Positions 27,211 through 35,289 of a stretch of 43,993 bases of DNA are shown here, piece after piece. Source of the DNA: Gluconobacter aidae (GTDB lineage Bacteria; Pseudomonadota; Alphaproteobacteria; Acetobacterales; Acetobacteraceae); contig NZ_WIPH01000021.1 in NCBI RefSeq assembly GCF_009547075.1, positions 1 through 43,993 on the forward strand. Reading direction: 5' to 3'. The notes under the pieces are model-generated. The model was not told where the DNA came from and ran no database searches. It worked only from the letters and a program-made list of their open reading frames with translations. A program made the position numbers and the translations under genes. Position 1 is the stretch's first letter. Each line of letters starts with the position of its first letter.

Positions 27211-28215
27211 TTACGCCGTAAAGGTGATGCTTCTGTTTGATATCTCAACCCGGCATCGGATCAGGCGTGCAATGGACAGGGCGAAATCTTCCGGCGCCGC
27301 CAGAGCGAAGCTGCCGGAGATCCTGCTTCCTGAAAGATGGGGATCGCGGATCATGAGTTTCAGGCGCGTATAGGGTGCAAATCGCGCAAGCGCATTCTGG
27401 AGCGTTGTGTCGTTCAGCACGAGGGTTCCCTGTCTCCACGCCGTCTGTTCGATGATGTCATCGGGGGAAAGCGGGCGGCAGGTCGCTTGCAGACTGCGGC
27501 CGGCTTGCGTGAACTCCACAGCTGTGGGGATGGTCAACTGGTGTTGGCCATCAGGGGTCTGCCAGGTGAGCGTTCCGGCATAGTGCTGAAGGCGCAGGCC
27601 CTGAGGAGAGCGTGTCAGATCGAAATCCGCTGCCGTTCCCGTAAGGCGCAGGGTGTCTGTCGAGACCGAGACGATCCCGGAATGAAGCTGGATGCCGAGC
27701 CGACCATTGACCATATCGATCCTGTCGCTGGAGGTCGCTTCCGGCAGGTAAGCGGTGGTGAGGGCATCCAGTGTAATGACGCCCTGATGCCAAGCATAAT
27801 TGCGCGGGAGTTCGTGTCCACGCTCCAGACGGACTGTTTGGTCCCGGGCCGTATCGTACAGCATCAGGCTCCCGATCGAGGCGGCGGCAAGCGGCAGAAA
27901 GCGGCGTCGCGATATGGTCGCTGTCCGGGGCGGACGGCTCGGAGTATTCCGGGCAGGGAAATGGCTCAGGGATGGAGAAGCCCGGTAATTCAGATGTCTG
28001 AAAAAGGCCTGCGCGCGGACATACGCTCCGAAATTGCGCACGTCCTGAGCAAGCCATGCCTCGAAATCCTGACGCTCTTTGCCAGTGAGGGATTGAGCAT
28101 CCTGCTGTGTGACCCAGTGTGCGGCCATTGCGTCACTGTCTTCTGATCTGTCTTCAGGCAAGAAACGATACTTTCGACTTTGGACCCTGTCGCGGGATGG
28201 GGGCGCGCTTTCCAT
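27211..28215 (-). CDS. FecR-type sigma-factor regulator (anti-sigma) with Tat motif
   Basis: A 334-residue single-span protein of the FecR family, which relays a signal from a TonB-dependent receptor to an ECF sigma factor. Residues 30-75 form the cytoplasmic FecR N-terminal domain (AAHWVTQQDA, LTGKERQDFEAWLAQD, YVRAQAFF). A twin-arginine segment SRRRFLPLAAASIG precedes the only hydrophobic span, so the Tat system may insert it. The FecR periplasmic domain and an STN-like C-terminal domain (NDTTLQNALARFAPYTRLKL, then SGSFALAAPEDFALSIARL) follow. A later start at 28128 is possible. The sigma gene that should partner it, 45 bases upstream, is broken, yet this gene shows no stop or frameshift. 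Confidence 0.85.
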   Translation of the reverse strand: MESAPPSRDRVQSRKYRFLPEDRSEDSDAMAAHWVTQQDAQSLTGKERQDFEAWLAQDVRNFGAYVRAQAFFRHLNYRASPSLSHFPARNTPSRPPRTATISRRRFLPLAAASIGSLMLYDTARDQTVRLERGHELPRNYAWHQGVITLDALTTAYLPEATSSDRIDMVNGRLGIQLHSGIVSVSTDTLRLTGTAADFDLTRSPQGLRLQHYAGTLTWQTPDGQHQLTIPTAVEFTQAGRSLQATCRPLSPDDIIEQTAWRQGTLVLNDTTLQNALARFAPYTRLKLMIRDPHLSGSRISGSFALAAPEDFALSIARLIRCRVEISNRSITFTA

Positions 28216-28259
28216 GATGTGTCCGGCGCCGCGGACAAGTCTGACTGACGGGGTGGCTG

Positions 28260-28692
28260 TCAGGAATCGTCACTTCCAGCCTTGAGGAGATAGGCGAGGC
28301 CGGTTGCGATATGCCGTTCGACCGACCGTCTTGAAATGCCAAGTCGGGTCGCGATGTCGTCCTGATCGCAGTCATACAGTTTTCGGAGAATGAATGTATT
28401 TCGGTACGGTTGCGGCATATCGTCGCGCGTGACACCGTGCAGAGACACCGCGCCGAGCCAGGATCTCACGGCACGTTCATGCGGGACAATGGCCCGGGCA
28501 ATCCAGTCGAAGCAGTCCTCTTCCGGCAGGGATGCAGGGCTGGCGTATCATCCGGCCAGTGCCCAGAGCGAACTGGCGTCATTCAACGGCTGCGTTTCGG
28601 ATGCGCAATCAGCGGTCGCAGCGTATGAGGATCTGCTTGCGAAGGCCGTGGATCAGAAACTCAAACAGCTCTTCTACGGGATCGGCAGGCAT
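28260..28692 (-). pseudogene. decayed FecI-type ECF sigma factor
   Basis: Pieces of an ECF sigma factor lie in two frames. From an ATG at 28692 the first frame gives an N-terminus (MPADPVEELFEFLIHGL) that stops after RKQILIRCDR. Shifting frame near 28620 continues with ATADCASETQ, the region 2 pattern, but runs into TGA in LAG-stop-YAS near 28549. After it the same frame reads PEEDCFDWIARAIVPHERA and an intact region 4 helix-turn-helix (PQPYRNTFILRKL, DDIATRLGISRRSVERH) to the end at 28260. Region 2.3-2.4 is also too short. One frameshift, one stop and a deletion argue for a real pseudogene rather than a single sequencing error. It sits between the PnuT-like gene and fecR. Confidence 0.72.
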
Positions 28693-28776
28693 GACGCGCA
28701 GGCCGTGGCCGCAAGAGCGGGCATGTTGCATGCGGCGCTGAACCGCGCCCGCTCGCTTATGGCGCAGGGGGCAGGA

Positions 28777-29340
28777 CTACGGGGCGGCTGACGGAGCGGG
28801 CTTCCAGAGGCGGTATCCGTTGGCGGCGAGCAGGACGAAGCCGGCATACAGCACTGCCGTCGGATAAAGGCCGCGGCTGATGAACAGGGCGACATAGGCG
28901 CTGTTCACCACGATCCACAGGACCCAGGTCTCGCGATAGCGCATGGTGTCCCACCCTTGGGCAAGGATGCTGTAGGCCGTGAGAGTGGCATCCGTGACGG
29001 GCATGGGATCGTTGGTGAAACGGGCGAGGACGAAGGCCCAGACCGCGCTTCCCGCCGCGCCGCAGAGCAGTCCGTTCAGGAGGGTCCGGCGTGTCGGGCG
29101 ACGGACGCGGATCCGGCCATCCGGTCTTTCCATTCGGTGCCAGTGCCGCCATCCGTAGACAACATACAGACAGAACGCGATCTGAAGCCCTGCATCGGCA
29201 TAGAGCCGCGCTTTGAGGAACACCCAGCAGTAAAGCCCCGCCGCCGCCAGCGAGACGGGCCAGCAGATCATGCTGCGTCGCGATGTCAGCCAGACGGCGA
29301 GTGCGCTGAGGATTGCGCCCAGAATTTCGATCAGGGACAT
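28777..29340 (-). CDS. pnuT: PnuC-family vitamin transporter, probably thiamine type (PnuT)
   Basis: A 187-residue inner-membrane protein of the PnuC family of facilitators, which import nicotinamide riboside, riboflavin or thiamine. Family features are the VSLAAAGLYCWVFLKARLYADAG block, the VVYGWRHW signature (Y-G-W-x-x-W) and the C-terminal VNSAYVALFISRGLY and ANGYRLW segments. The operon is headed by a TPP riboswitch, which points to thiamine or a precursor rather than nicotinamide riboside; such riboswitch-controlled members have been named PnuT. PnuC-type transport needs the substrate to be phosphorylated inside the cell, and the gene overlaps an upstream kinase gene by 10 bases. Confidence 0.82.
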   Translation of the reverse strand: MSLIEILGAILSALAVWLTSRRSMICWPVSLAAAGLYCWVFLKARLYADAGLQIAFCLYVVYGWRHWHRMERPDGRIRVRRPTRRTLLNGLLCGAAGSAVWAFVLARFTNDPMPVTDATLTAYSILAQGWDTMRYRETWVLWIVVNSAYVALFISRGLYPTAVLYAGFVLLAANGYRLWKPAPSAAP

Positions 29341-30485
29341 GAGGGGGCCTGAAGGGTCCGGGTCAGCCAGCGCAGGAACTGCTGCCCGGAGGGCGACGCG
29401 AACCAGTGCGCGTGGCCCAGAAGATAGTCCGTATAGGCCGCTTTCACGCCAGCCCGGTCGTGGACCAGCGTCTCGTAATAAGCGACTTCGGAGAGGGCAT
29501 ATTCGACGTGAACGAGGGGCAGGAAGAGGGGCACCAGACGGCGTTCTTCGCGGGAGAGCGCATATTGCGCCAGATAGCCCGACAGGAACGCTTCCAGCCG
29601 TTCATGAATGACGGGGCAGTCGTTCCGGGGTTCGAGCCACGCAATGGCGGTGCGTTCGATGGCGACAGCCAGATCATAGGCGGCGCAGGTCCGGTCCGAC
29701 ATGCCGAAATCGAGAATGCCACAGACCTGTGCATCGGCTCCGGTGCCGTTCCAGAACAGATTGGAGGGATGCCAGTCGCCATGGCCCCAGCGGGGCTGGA
29801 TCGTGCCGAGATGGGGTTTCAGTCTCTCATGAAACGGCAGCAGGGCGGCGGGGATATCCTCACGCCAGGGATGACGGGTCAGGGCTTCTGTCAGCCCGGC
29901 CTGTTGGGGGACCCAGCGTTCCAGCCCGCTCATCAGATCGGGGGATGTGATGACCTCGAACGTGGAGAGCAGGGGGCGTCGTGAAGGGCGGGCAGGGGCA
30001 TTGAAACTTCTGGCCGCCTCGTGAAGCCGCCCCAGATGCAGGCCGCCGGAAAAGGCGTGTTTGACGTTGTGGAACGGCTCCCAGGACTGCACGGTTTCGT
30101 ACAGGTCATGGCCGGGCATGATGGAAAAGACTTCGTATGCTGACCCATCGAGATCGAGGGCGGCCTGCCCGGTTTTCGTGCGCCATGTCTGGCCGACCGG
30201 AACGCCCTGTTCGGCCAGATGCGTGATGAAGCGGTGCTCTTCCCCAAGAGCTGCGGCATCGCGCAGGCAATGGTCATGACGTTTGACGAAAACCCGGCTC
30301 CCGTCCGCCAGCGCGACGACGCCCGTTGAGGAAAACGGTCGCCGTCCATGCCAGATGACCTGTCTGGCCGGGGCGGGGAGCGGGAAATGGGACAGGACCT
30401 CGCAGGCTTCGGCATCCGACAGCGCCGGCCAGTCCCGTTTGTTTTCGGGACCGTTGACGCCGAACTGTCCGGATGCCTCTGCCAT
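29331..30485 (-). CDS. APH-fold small-molecule kinase, candidate thiamine kinase
   Basis: A 384-residue member of the aminoglycoside phosphotransferase / choline kinase fold. It shows a nucleotide-binding N-lobe with RVFVKRHDH (likely ATP-binding Lys), the catalytic loop RWGHGDWHPSNLFW with the Brenner-type HGDxxxxN pattern, and the metal-binding GILDFGMSD. Similar proteins phosphorylate choline, homoserine, methylthioribose, antibiotics or, as ThiK in E. coli, thiamine. Its place between a TonB-dependent receptor and a PnuT-like permease behind a TPP riboswitch makes thiamine or a thiamine precursor the best guess; antibiotic resistance is unlikely. It starts 2 bases after the receptor stop and overlaps the permease gene. 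The substrate is inferred from context only. Confidence 0.78.
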   Translation of the reverse strand: MAEASGQFGVNGPENKRDWPALSDAEACEVLSHFPLPAPARQVIWHGRRPFSSTGVVALADGSRVFVKRHDHCLRDAAALGEEHRFITHLAEQGVPVGQTWRTKTGQAALDLDGSAYEVFSIMPGHDLYETVQSWEPFHNVKHAFSGGLHLGRLHEAARSFNAPARPSRRPLLSTFEVITSPDLMSGLERWVPQQAGLTEALTRHPWREDIPAALLPFHERLKPHLGTIQPRWGHGDWHPSNLFWNGTGADAQVCGILDFGMSDRTCAAYDLAVAIERTAIAWLEPRNDCPVIHERLEAFLSGYLAQYALSREERRLVPLFLPLVHVEYALSEVAYYETLVHDRAGVKAAYTDYLLGHAHWFASPSGQQFLRWLTRTLQAPSCP

Positions 30486-30487
30486 GC

Positions 30488-32971
30488 TCAGAATCCCGTG
30501 GAGGCGGTGAACAGGGCCGCGAAGCCACCACCGATATAATAGCTCGGGGCACTGCCGGCGATGGTGGTGCCATAGACGCCGGTCGTGTCCTTCGCGTTCA
30601 GGGTGGGGCTGGCCACGCCGGAAAGATAGTGCTCGTTCGTGATGTTGATGAAGTTCATCCGCAGGGTCGGCTGATGCAGATGGACGTGGTCCGAAAAGCG
30701 GTAGCCGATGGCGAGATCACCCGTCGTATGATCCGAGACGCGCTCGTCATTCATGAAGGTGGCGTACTGGTGGCCGGTGTAATGCACGGTGGCGACGCCG
30801 AAGATGTGTCCGTCATCGTAACTCAGCCCGGCCGCGGCCTGAAGGGTGGGGCTGCGGACAGCGATCTTGCCACGGGTGCGCAGAAGGTCCCCGCCGGACA
30901 TCAGATCGTTGTCGATGGTGGCGTGCAGGTATTCACCCGACACATACGGGCTGAAATGGTGCCAGGGGCGCAGGCCGATTTCCACGTCCACACCGCGTGA
31001 CGTCTGGCCACCGGCATTCATGGTCGTGCTGACGATGGAGCCGTTCTGCACGGCCTGCGTGGAGATCTGGCGGTTGGTGAAGTTGTAGTTGAACAGTGTC
31101 AGGCTGCCGATGATCCAGCGCCCCGTCCGGCGATATCCCAGCTCTTCGGAAATGGAATATTCGTTGCGGATATCCGTGGAGCCGGTTCCGTACATCTCGC
31201 CCGATGAGGGGTCATAGGTGTTGTAAAGCGCGGTCTGATCGGGTGCTCGGAAATTGGTCGTGGCATTGAAGAAAAGCTGGTTCTCGCCGTCAATCCGCCA
31301 GCGCACGCCCAGACGGGGCAGGGGCTCCATGCTGTTGGACGCGACATGATACTGCGGGCCCGGCAGGCTGTTCGTGCCATCACGGCTCATCATGACGGCT
31401 TTGAAGCCGAGGTCGATGGCCAGACGATCATGAAGCAGCGATATATGATCGCCGACGAACAGGGCATTGGTCTGGGAAATGGTATGGAAGCTGCCTCCCA
31501 GAAGCCGCTCGCCATTTGACAGGCGGATCACGTCCTTGCCGTTTTCCGCCCAGATGTCCGGTGCATATCCGTTGGTCTGGACGGCTGTGAAGGGCTGCTG
31601 CTCGTTGTCGTCGCCGTAATCGTACCAGTAACCGAGGACGAAATCGTTCCAGCCGGTCTTGTAATGCAGGGCGCTGGTAAAGCCGGAACGGTAGCTGCGC
31701 TGGGTATAATCCGCGCGGACCACACCGACGCCATCCTGCGCGCCGGGCAGGTTCAGCGTGTCGGACAGGGCCTGCGTGCCCTGATAGAGACCGGAGGTGG
31801 ACATCGTGCTTCCGCCCGGCCAGTTGCCATAGGCGAACTGGGCATAAGGCGTGACGTCCAGGGACAGGCGGTCTGTCAGCGTCAGATGAACGGGCGCCCC
31901 GCCATAAAGCGTGCGCTCTCCGTCCCGCCACAGGCGCCAGTAATTCGCGCCATTCTCGGGATTGCTGCTGTCATAGTGAGCCAGAAGATTGTTCTGGCCT
32001 CCGATGCCGTCCGATTTCCAGGAGGACATGGTGGGTTCGGGATACCAGCTTGTGATGGTCGTGTTGAAGGACCCCAGGAGACTGGCGCGGTTGCCCTGTC
32101 CCCATTCCTTGAGGAACTTGAAATCGACGTGCTGTTTCTCGTCGCGTCCGGGGCCGCGCCAGTTATCGGTTGCGCCATGGGAATAGGACACGAAGCCACG
32201 GATGCCGGTATGGGCGATGTCGCCGGTATCAAGCCGGATGAACTCGCGGTTGGTGTTGTAGGACCCATAGGACACGCTGGCATTGCCACCGGCTTTTTTG
32301 GCGGGGTCGCGGAATGTCAGGTTCATCAGGCCGCCGGCCGCGTTCAGGACCGGGCTGTCGAGGTCGGCCGATCCCTGCGCCAGGGCGATTTCCTGATAGT
32401 TCTCACTGTCCGCGAACTGGCTCGGCGTGCCGGAATAATAGGCCACGTCATTCAGCGGCATGCCTTCGAGAACATAGCCGATGGCGCTGTTATCGAGACC
32501 GCGGACGGTGATGTTCGTATTTGGGGAAAAGCCCATTGGATCGGAGGAGGCGACATTGGCGCCGGGCAGCATGGAGGCAAGCTGGAAGGCCGTCGCCATC
32601 GGGGCCTGTTTGGAAATGAAATCCTGGCTGACGGTACTGACGGATTTCACGCCGTCCTGCAGATGGATCAGTCCGCCCCCCGGCTGGTTGCCGGGAGCGC
32701 TGTCCGCAATGCGATGCACGATGATGTGCTCGGCCCTGGCGGACTTGACGGCCTGCGCCTGGGCTGTGGTCTGCTGGACCGGTGGTTTGGTCGTGGCTGG
32801 CGTATCGGCGGCCCGCGCGACCGAAAAACAGACCGTTGTGCCGATCAGGACAGGCAGAAGGCTGCGATATCGCGAACGCGAGACGGGAGGCGCAGGCGCT
32901 TCCCGCATTGTGGAGCAGTATGGTCTGACAGACGCCGGGGCCGGAATGGCCGGGTGTTGTCTGTGTGCCAT
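30488..32971 (-). CDS. TonB-dependent outer-membrane receptor under TPP riboswitch control
   Basis: An 827-residue receptor that should import thiamine or a related compound across the outer membrane with energy from TonB. An N-terminal signal sequence (hydrophobic core LLPVLIGTTVCFSVARA) is followed by a TonB-box-like EHIIVHR, a plug domain (about 90-220, with NITVRGLDNSAIGYVLEG) and a 22-strand barrel ending in an aromatic (TASTGF). There is no N-terminal STN signalling domain, so it is not a transducer for FecR. The ATG at 32971 has GAGGAG about 9 bases before it. A TPP riboswitch lies 105 bases upstream, and kinase and permease genes follow tightly. Siderophore uptake is an alternative the riboswitch makes unlikely. 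Confidence 0.87.
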   Translation of the reverse strand: MAHRQHPAIPAPASVRPYCSTMREAPAPPVSRSRYRSLLPVLIGTTVCFSVARAADTPATTKPPVQQTTAQAQAVKSARAEHIIVHRIADSAPGNQPGGGLIHLQDGVKSVSTVSQDFISKQAPMATAFQLASMLPGANVASSDPMGFSPNTNITVRGLDNSAIGYVLEGMPLNDVAYYSGTPSQFADSENYQEIALAQGSADLDSPVLNAAGGLMNLTFRDPAKKAGGNASVSYGSYNTNREFIRLDTGDIAHTGIRGFVSYSHGATDNWRGPGRDEKQHVDFKFLKEWGQGNRASLLGSFNTTITSWYPEPTMSSWKSDGIGGQNNLLAHYDSSNPENGANYWRLWRDGERTLYGGAPVHLTLTDRLSLDVTPYAQFAYGNWPGGSTMSTSGLYQGTQALSDTLNLPGAQDGVGVVRADYTQRSYRSGFTSALHYKTGWNDFVLGYWYDYGDDNEQQPFTAVQTNGYAPDIWAENGKDVIRLSNGERLLGGSFHTISQTNALFVGDHISLLHDRLAIDLGFKAVMMSRDGTNSLPGPQYHVASNSMEPLPRLGVRWRIDGENQLFFNATTNFRAPDQTALYNTYDPSSGEMYGTGSTDIRNEYSISEELGYRRTGRWIIGSLTLFNYNFTNRQISTQAVQNGSIVSTTMNAGGQTSRGVDVEIGLRPWHHFSPYVSGEYLHATIDNDLMSGGDLLRTRGKIAVRSPTLQAAAGLSYDDGHIFGVATVHYTGHQYATFMNDERVSDHTTGDLAIGYRFSDHVHLHQPTLRMNFINITNEHYLSGVASPTLNAKDTTGVYGTTIAGSAPSYYIGGGFAALFTASTGF

Positions 32972-33075
32972 GATGAGAGACTCCTCGCCTGCAAGCAATG
33001 AGATCTCAGCTCTGACAGGAAAGGTTCAAGCTGCTGGCTGCATTGTGCATGGGCATGCGTCGGGCAGACAGCGAC

Positions 33076-33188
33076 CACCATCCCTCCGCCAGTACGAACT
33101 GGATCAGGTTCAATGGGTCACTGCGCCGCATGACTTTTAAGGGTCACATCAGCAGAATCTCAGCCCCATGCCGGAGCCCCCCACGGTG
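33076..33188 (-). promoter_or_regulatory. TPP (thiamine pyrophosphate) riboswitch
   Basis: On the minus strand the aptamer landmarks occur in order: a closing stem P1 (CACCGT at 33188-33183 with ATGGTG at 33081-33076), a G-rich P2 strand, CTGAGA (33163-33158), a long P3 arm (CTGC...GCAG with internal pairing), GACCC (33119-33115), TGAACCTGATC ending at 33102, a CCAG/CTGG arm and the 3' GGCGGAGGGA. These are the universally conserved pyrimidine- and pyrophosphate-sensing segments. It precedes the TonB-dependent receptor by 105 bases. Ligand binding usually turns expression off; whether this one acts on transcription or translation is unclear, as no leader terminator with a T-run is seen. Confidence 0.93.
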
Positions 33189-33196
33189 AAACGCCA

Positions 33197-33225
33197 CAAA
33201 TCCTCTGTAGAAGATCAATTGTCAA
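33197..33225 (-). promoter_or_regulatory. candidate promoter of the thiamine operon
   Basis: A perfect TTGACA (33225-33220, minus strand) is followed after 17 bases by GATTTG (33202-33197), a poor -10. Transcription from here would begin around 33190, right at the first base of riboswitch stem P1 (33188), which supports the placement. Confidence 0.35.
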
Positions 33226-33456
33226 CATGAAGAAGGGGAGCCTGACCTGCACGTTCCGGCGGCCTTTCAGTCTCGTCCGGGAGATCCGCAGCATCATCAC
33301 CTCCTCGGGGCGTCCGCCTGAGAAGGACTTTTCCGCGGAGCCGGGCAGGGGGAACATTATCGCGACATGCCTCGACATCGGCCCTGATATTCCCGACACT
33401 GTCGGCATGCCGGCTCGTCCCTCGTGCTCTCCTGTCCTGAATGACGGATCCTGCCC

Positions 33457-34695
33457 ATGATGGGGCAGGCGTTCCGCTCTCTGGGGAGACGTAACTACCG
33501 CATCTGGGCCATGGGGGCCCTGGTCTCGAATATCGGGACCTGGATGCAGATGACGACGCAGGACTGGCTGGTTCTGACGGAACTGACCCGGCATGATGCG
33601 ACGGCTGTCGGCATCGTCATGGCGCTTCAGCTCGCGCCACCGCTCCTGCTGATTTTCTGGACCGGGAAAATCGCCGACAGGGTGGAGAAGCATCGCTTTC
33701 TGCTGCTGACCCAGGCTGCACTTGGGACTCTGGCTATTGCGCTGGGGGTTTTGGTGGTGACGGGCCTGATCCGGTTGTGGGAAGTGGACCTGTTTGCGTT
33801 TCTGAGCGGCTGTGTGGCGGCGTTTGACAGCCCGGTGCGGCAGATTTTCGCGGGCGAACTGGTGGGCGAAGCGGATCTGGCCAACGCCGTTGCGCTCAAT
33901 TCCGTCTCTTATAACGCGGGGCGCATGATCGGGCCGGCCGTAGCGGGGTTCTGTATCGCGGAACTCGGTTCGGGCTGGTCGTTCATTCTGAACGGGCTTT
34001 CGTTTTATGGCGTGCTGATGTCGCTCCTCTCCCTGCGGACACAGGAACTGCATCGTCTTGCCCCCGTCAAACCGGAAAATGCGCATCAGGAAAAACAGGA
34101 TCTGCTGACAGGCGTGCGCTACGTCTGGAAGCGCGATGACCTGCGGACCATCCTGTTCATGCTGTTTTTGCTGGGGGCGTTCGGGCTCAATTTCCCGATC
34201 TATATCTCAACCATGGCCGTCAGCGTCTTTCACGTTGGGGCGCATGGCTATGGTGTTCTGAATTCGGCCATGGCGGTCGGGACGATCACGGGGGCCCTCT
34301 TCGCGGCCAGCCGTAAGACCATGCAGTTTTCCGCCCTGCCGCAGGGGGCCGTCGTCTTCAGTCTGGCCTGTCTGCTGGGCGCACTTTCGCCGGGATACTG
34401 GGCTTTTGCTGTCACGCTGGTCATGGCCGGCATGGCGTCGCTGACCTTCACGGCGGTGAGCAATAGCTACATGCAGCTGGCAACGGATCCGGGCATGCGC
34501 GGGCGTGTGGTGTCGATCCGCTTTGCCGTCTTTGCAGGATCGTCTCCGCTAGGGGCACCGCTGGTGGGCATGGTTGCGAACTGTCTGGGCCCCCGCTGGG
34601 CGCTGGGGGTGGGATCTCTTTCCGGGATTCTGGCAGCCGGGGTGGCGCTGCTTTACCTGCACCGGTTGCAGGCTGGAAAAGAGACCTGTTCCTGA
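33457..34695 (+). CDS. MFS transporter (EntS-like / DHA3 group)
   Basis: A 412-residue major facilitator protein with twelve hydrophobic spans. The start FRSLGRRNYRIWAMGALVSNIGTWMQ, the loop after span 2 (GKIADRVEKHRFLLLTQ, the MFS motif A region) and VSYNAGRMIGPAVAG are typical of the EntS-like exporters. Members export siderophores, drugs or other small molecules; the substrate here is unknown. It begins with tandem ATG codons at 33457/33460. The 268 bases upstream contain only the divergent riboswitch promoter and nothing else I recognise. Its stop overlaps the ydcF start (TGATG), so the two proteins are made together. Confidence 0.87.
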   Translation: MMGQAFRSLGRRNYRIWAMGALVSNIGTWMQMTTQDWLVLTELTRHDATAVGIVMALQLAPPLLLIFWTGKIADRVEKHRFLLLTQAALGTLAIALGVLVVTGLIRLWEVDLFAFLSGCVAAFDSPVRQIFAGELVGEADLANAVALNSVSYNAGRMIGPAVAGFCIAELGSGWSFILNGLSFYGVLMSLLSLRTQELHRLAPVKPENAHQEKQDLLTGVRYVWKRDDLRTILFMLFLLGAFGLNFPIYISTMAVSVFHVGAHGYGVLNSAMAVGTITGALFAASRKTMQFSALPQGAVVFSLACLLGALSPGYWAFAVTLVMAGMASLTFTAVSNSYMQLATDPGMRGRVVSIRFAVFAGSSPLGAPLVGMVANCLGPRWALGVGSLSGILAAGVALLYLHRLQAGKETCS

Positions 34696-35279
34696 TGTTC
34701 TGGGGCATGATCGCCAGAAGGCTGCGTCGGGGACTGGTTGGCGTCGTGGTGCTGGCCGGTCTGTTGCTGCTCTGGATGGGGTGGGTCGCGTTCCGGGGTG
34801 TCTCGGCTGTGCCGGTCCGCTCGGAAATGGCGGTTATTCTCGGAACAGCCGTTACTCACAACGGAGAGCCGCGACCGGCGCTGCGTGAGCGGCTGGAAGA
34901 AGGGCTGCGGCTGTGGCGTGCCGGGTTTGTACGGACGATCATGGTGAGCGGTGCGATCGAAAGCGGCAACCATCAGGACGAGGCCCGGATCATGGCGGAC
35001 TGGCTGATGGCCAGGGATGTTCCGGCTTCGGCAATCATTGTGGATTCGCACGGAAACAACACCTGGCTGACGGCCCTGCATGTCGCCCGGCTGCATCCCG
35101 AGGGCGCTGTCGTGGTCACGCAGTGGTTTCATGTCCTGCGGTCGGAATGGTCGCTTCGCCGGGCTGGGGTGAAACCGGTCTCGGGGGCGGCGCCGTGCCG
35201 CTTCCGGATGGTGGAACTCTGGTACCTGTTCCGGGATTCCGTGGCGCTTCCGGTCTATGTGCTGACGAAAGCGCCTTAG
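34695..35279 (+). CDS. YdcF/SanA-like DUF218 protein
   Basis: A 194-residue protein with one N-terminal membrane span (about residues 14-30) and a DUF218 domain facing the periplasm: MAVILGTAV near residue 45, the LRERLEEGLRLWRAG helix, IMVSGA, EARIMADWLMARDVPASAI and the SHGNNTWLTALHVAR motif, then VVTQWFH. The family includes SanA and YdcF; SanA affects envelope permeability to large antibiotics, but the biochemical activity is not established. It overlaps the MFS gene by one base. It converges with the AGE-family isomerase gene with a 10-base gap and no terminator. Confidence 0.87.
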   Translation: MFWGMIARRLRRGLVGVVVLAGLLLLWMGWVAFRGVSAVPVRSEMAVILGTAVTHNGEPRPALRERLEEGLRLWRAGFVRTIMVSGAIESGNHQDEARIMADWLMARDVPASAIIVDSHGNNTWLTALHVARLHPEGAVVVTQWFHVLRSEWSLRRAGVKPVSGAAPCRFRMVELWYLFRDSVALPVYVLTKAP

Positions 35280-35289
35280 GGCTGGCGGG

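Noticed and set aside
28390-28791. 133-codon open frame on plus over the sigma-factor region
   Set aside because: It looked protein-like at first, but the minus strand here shows FecI regions 2 and 4 in order, so the plus frame is the shadow of a decayed gene.
29331-30485. aminoglycoside resistance gene
   Set aside because: The fold matches, but the riboswitch operon context points to vitamin metabolism.
31664-33001. 445-codon open frame on plus opposite the TonB-dependent receptor
   Set aside because: It is an antisense shadow; the receptor on minus has signal, plug and barrel features.
33227-33460. 77-codon open frame on plus upstream of the MFS gene
   Set aside because: No ribosome binding site or family signature, and it overlaps the divergent riboswitch promoter region.
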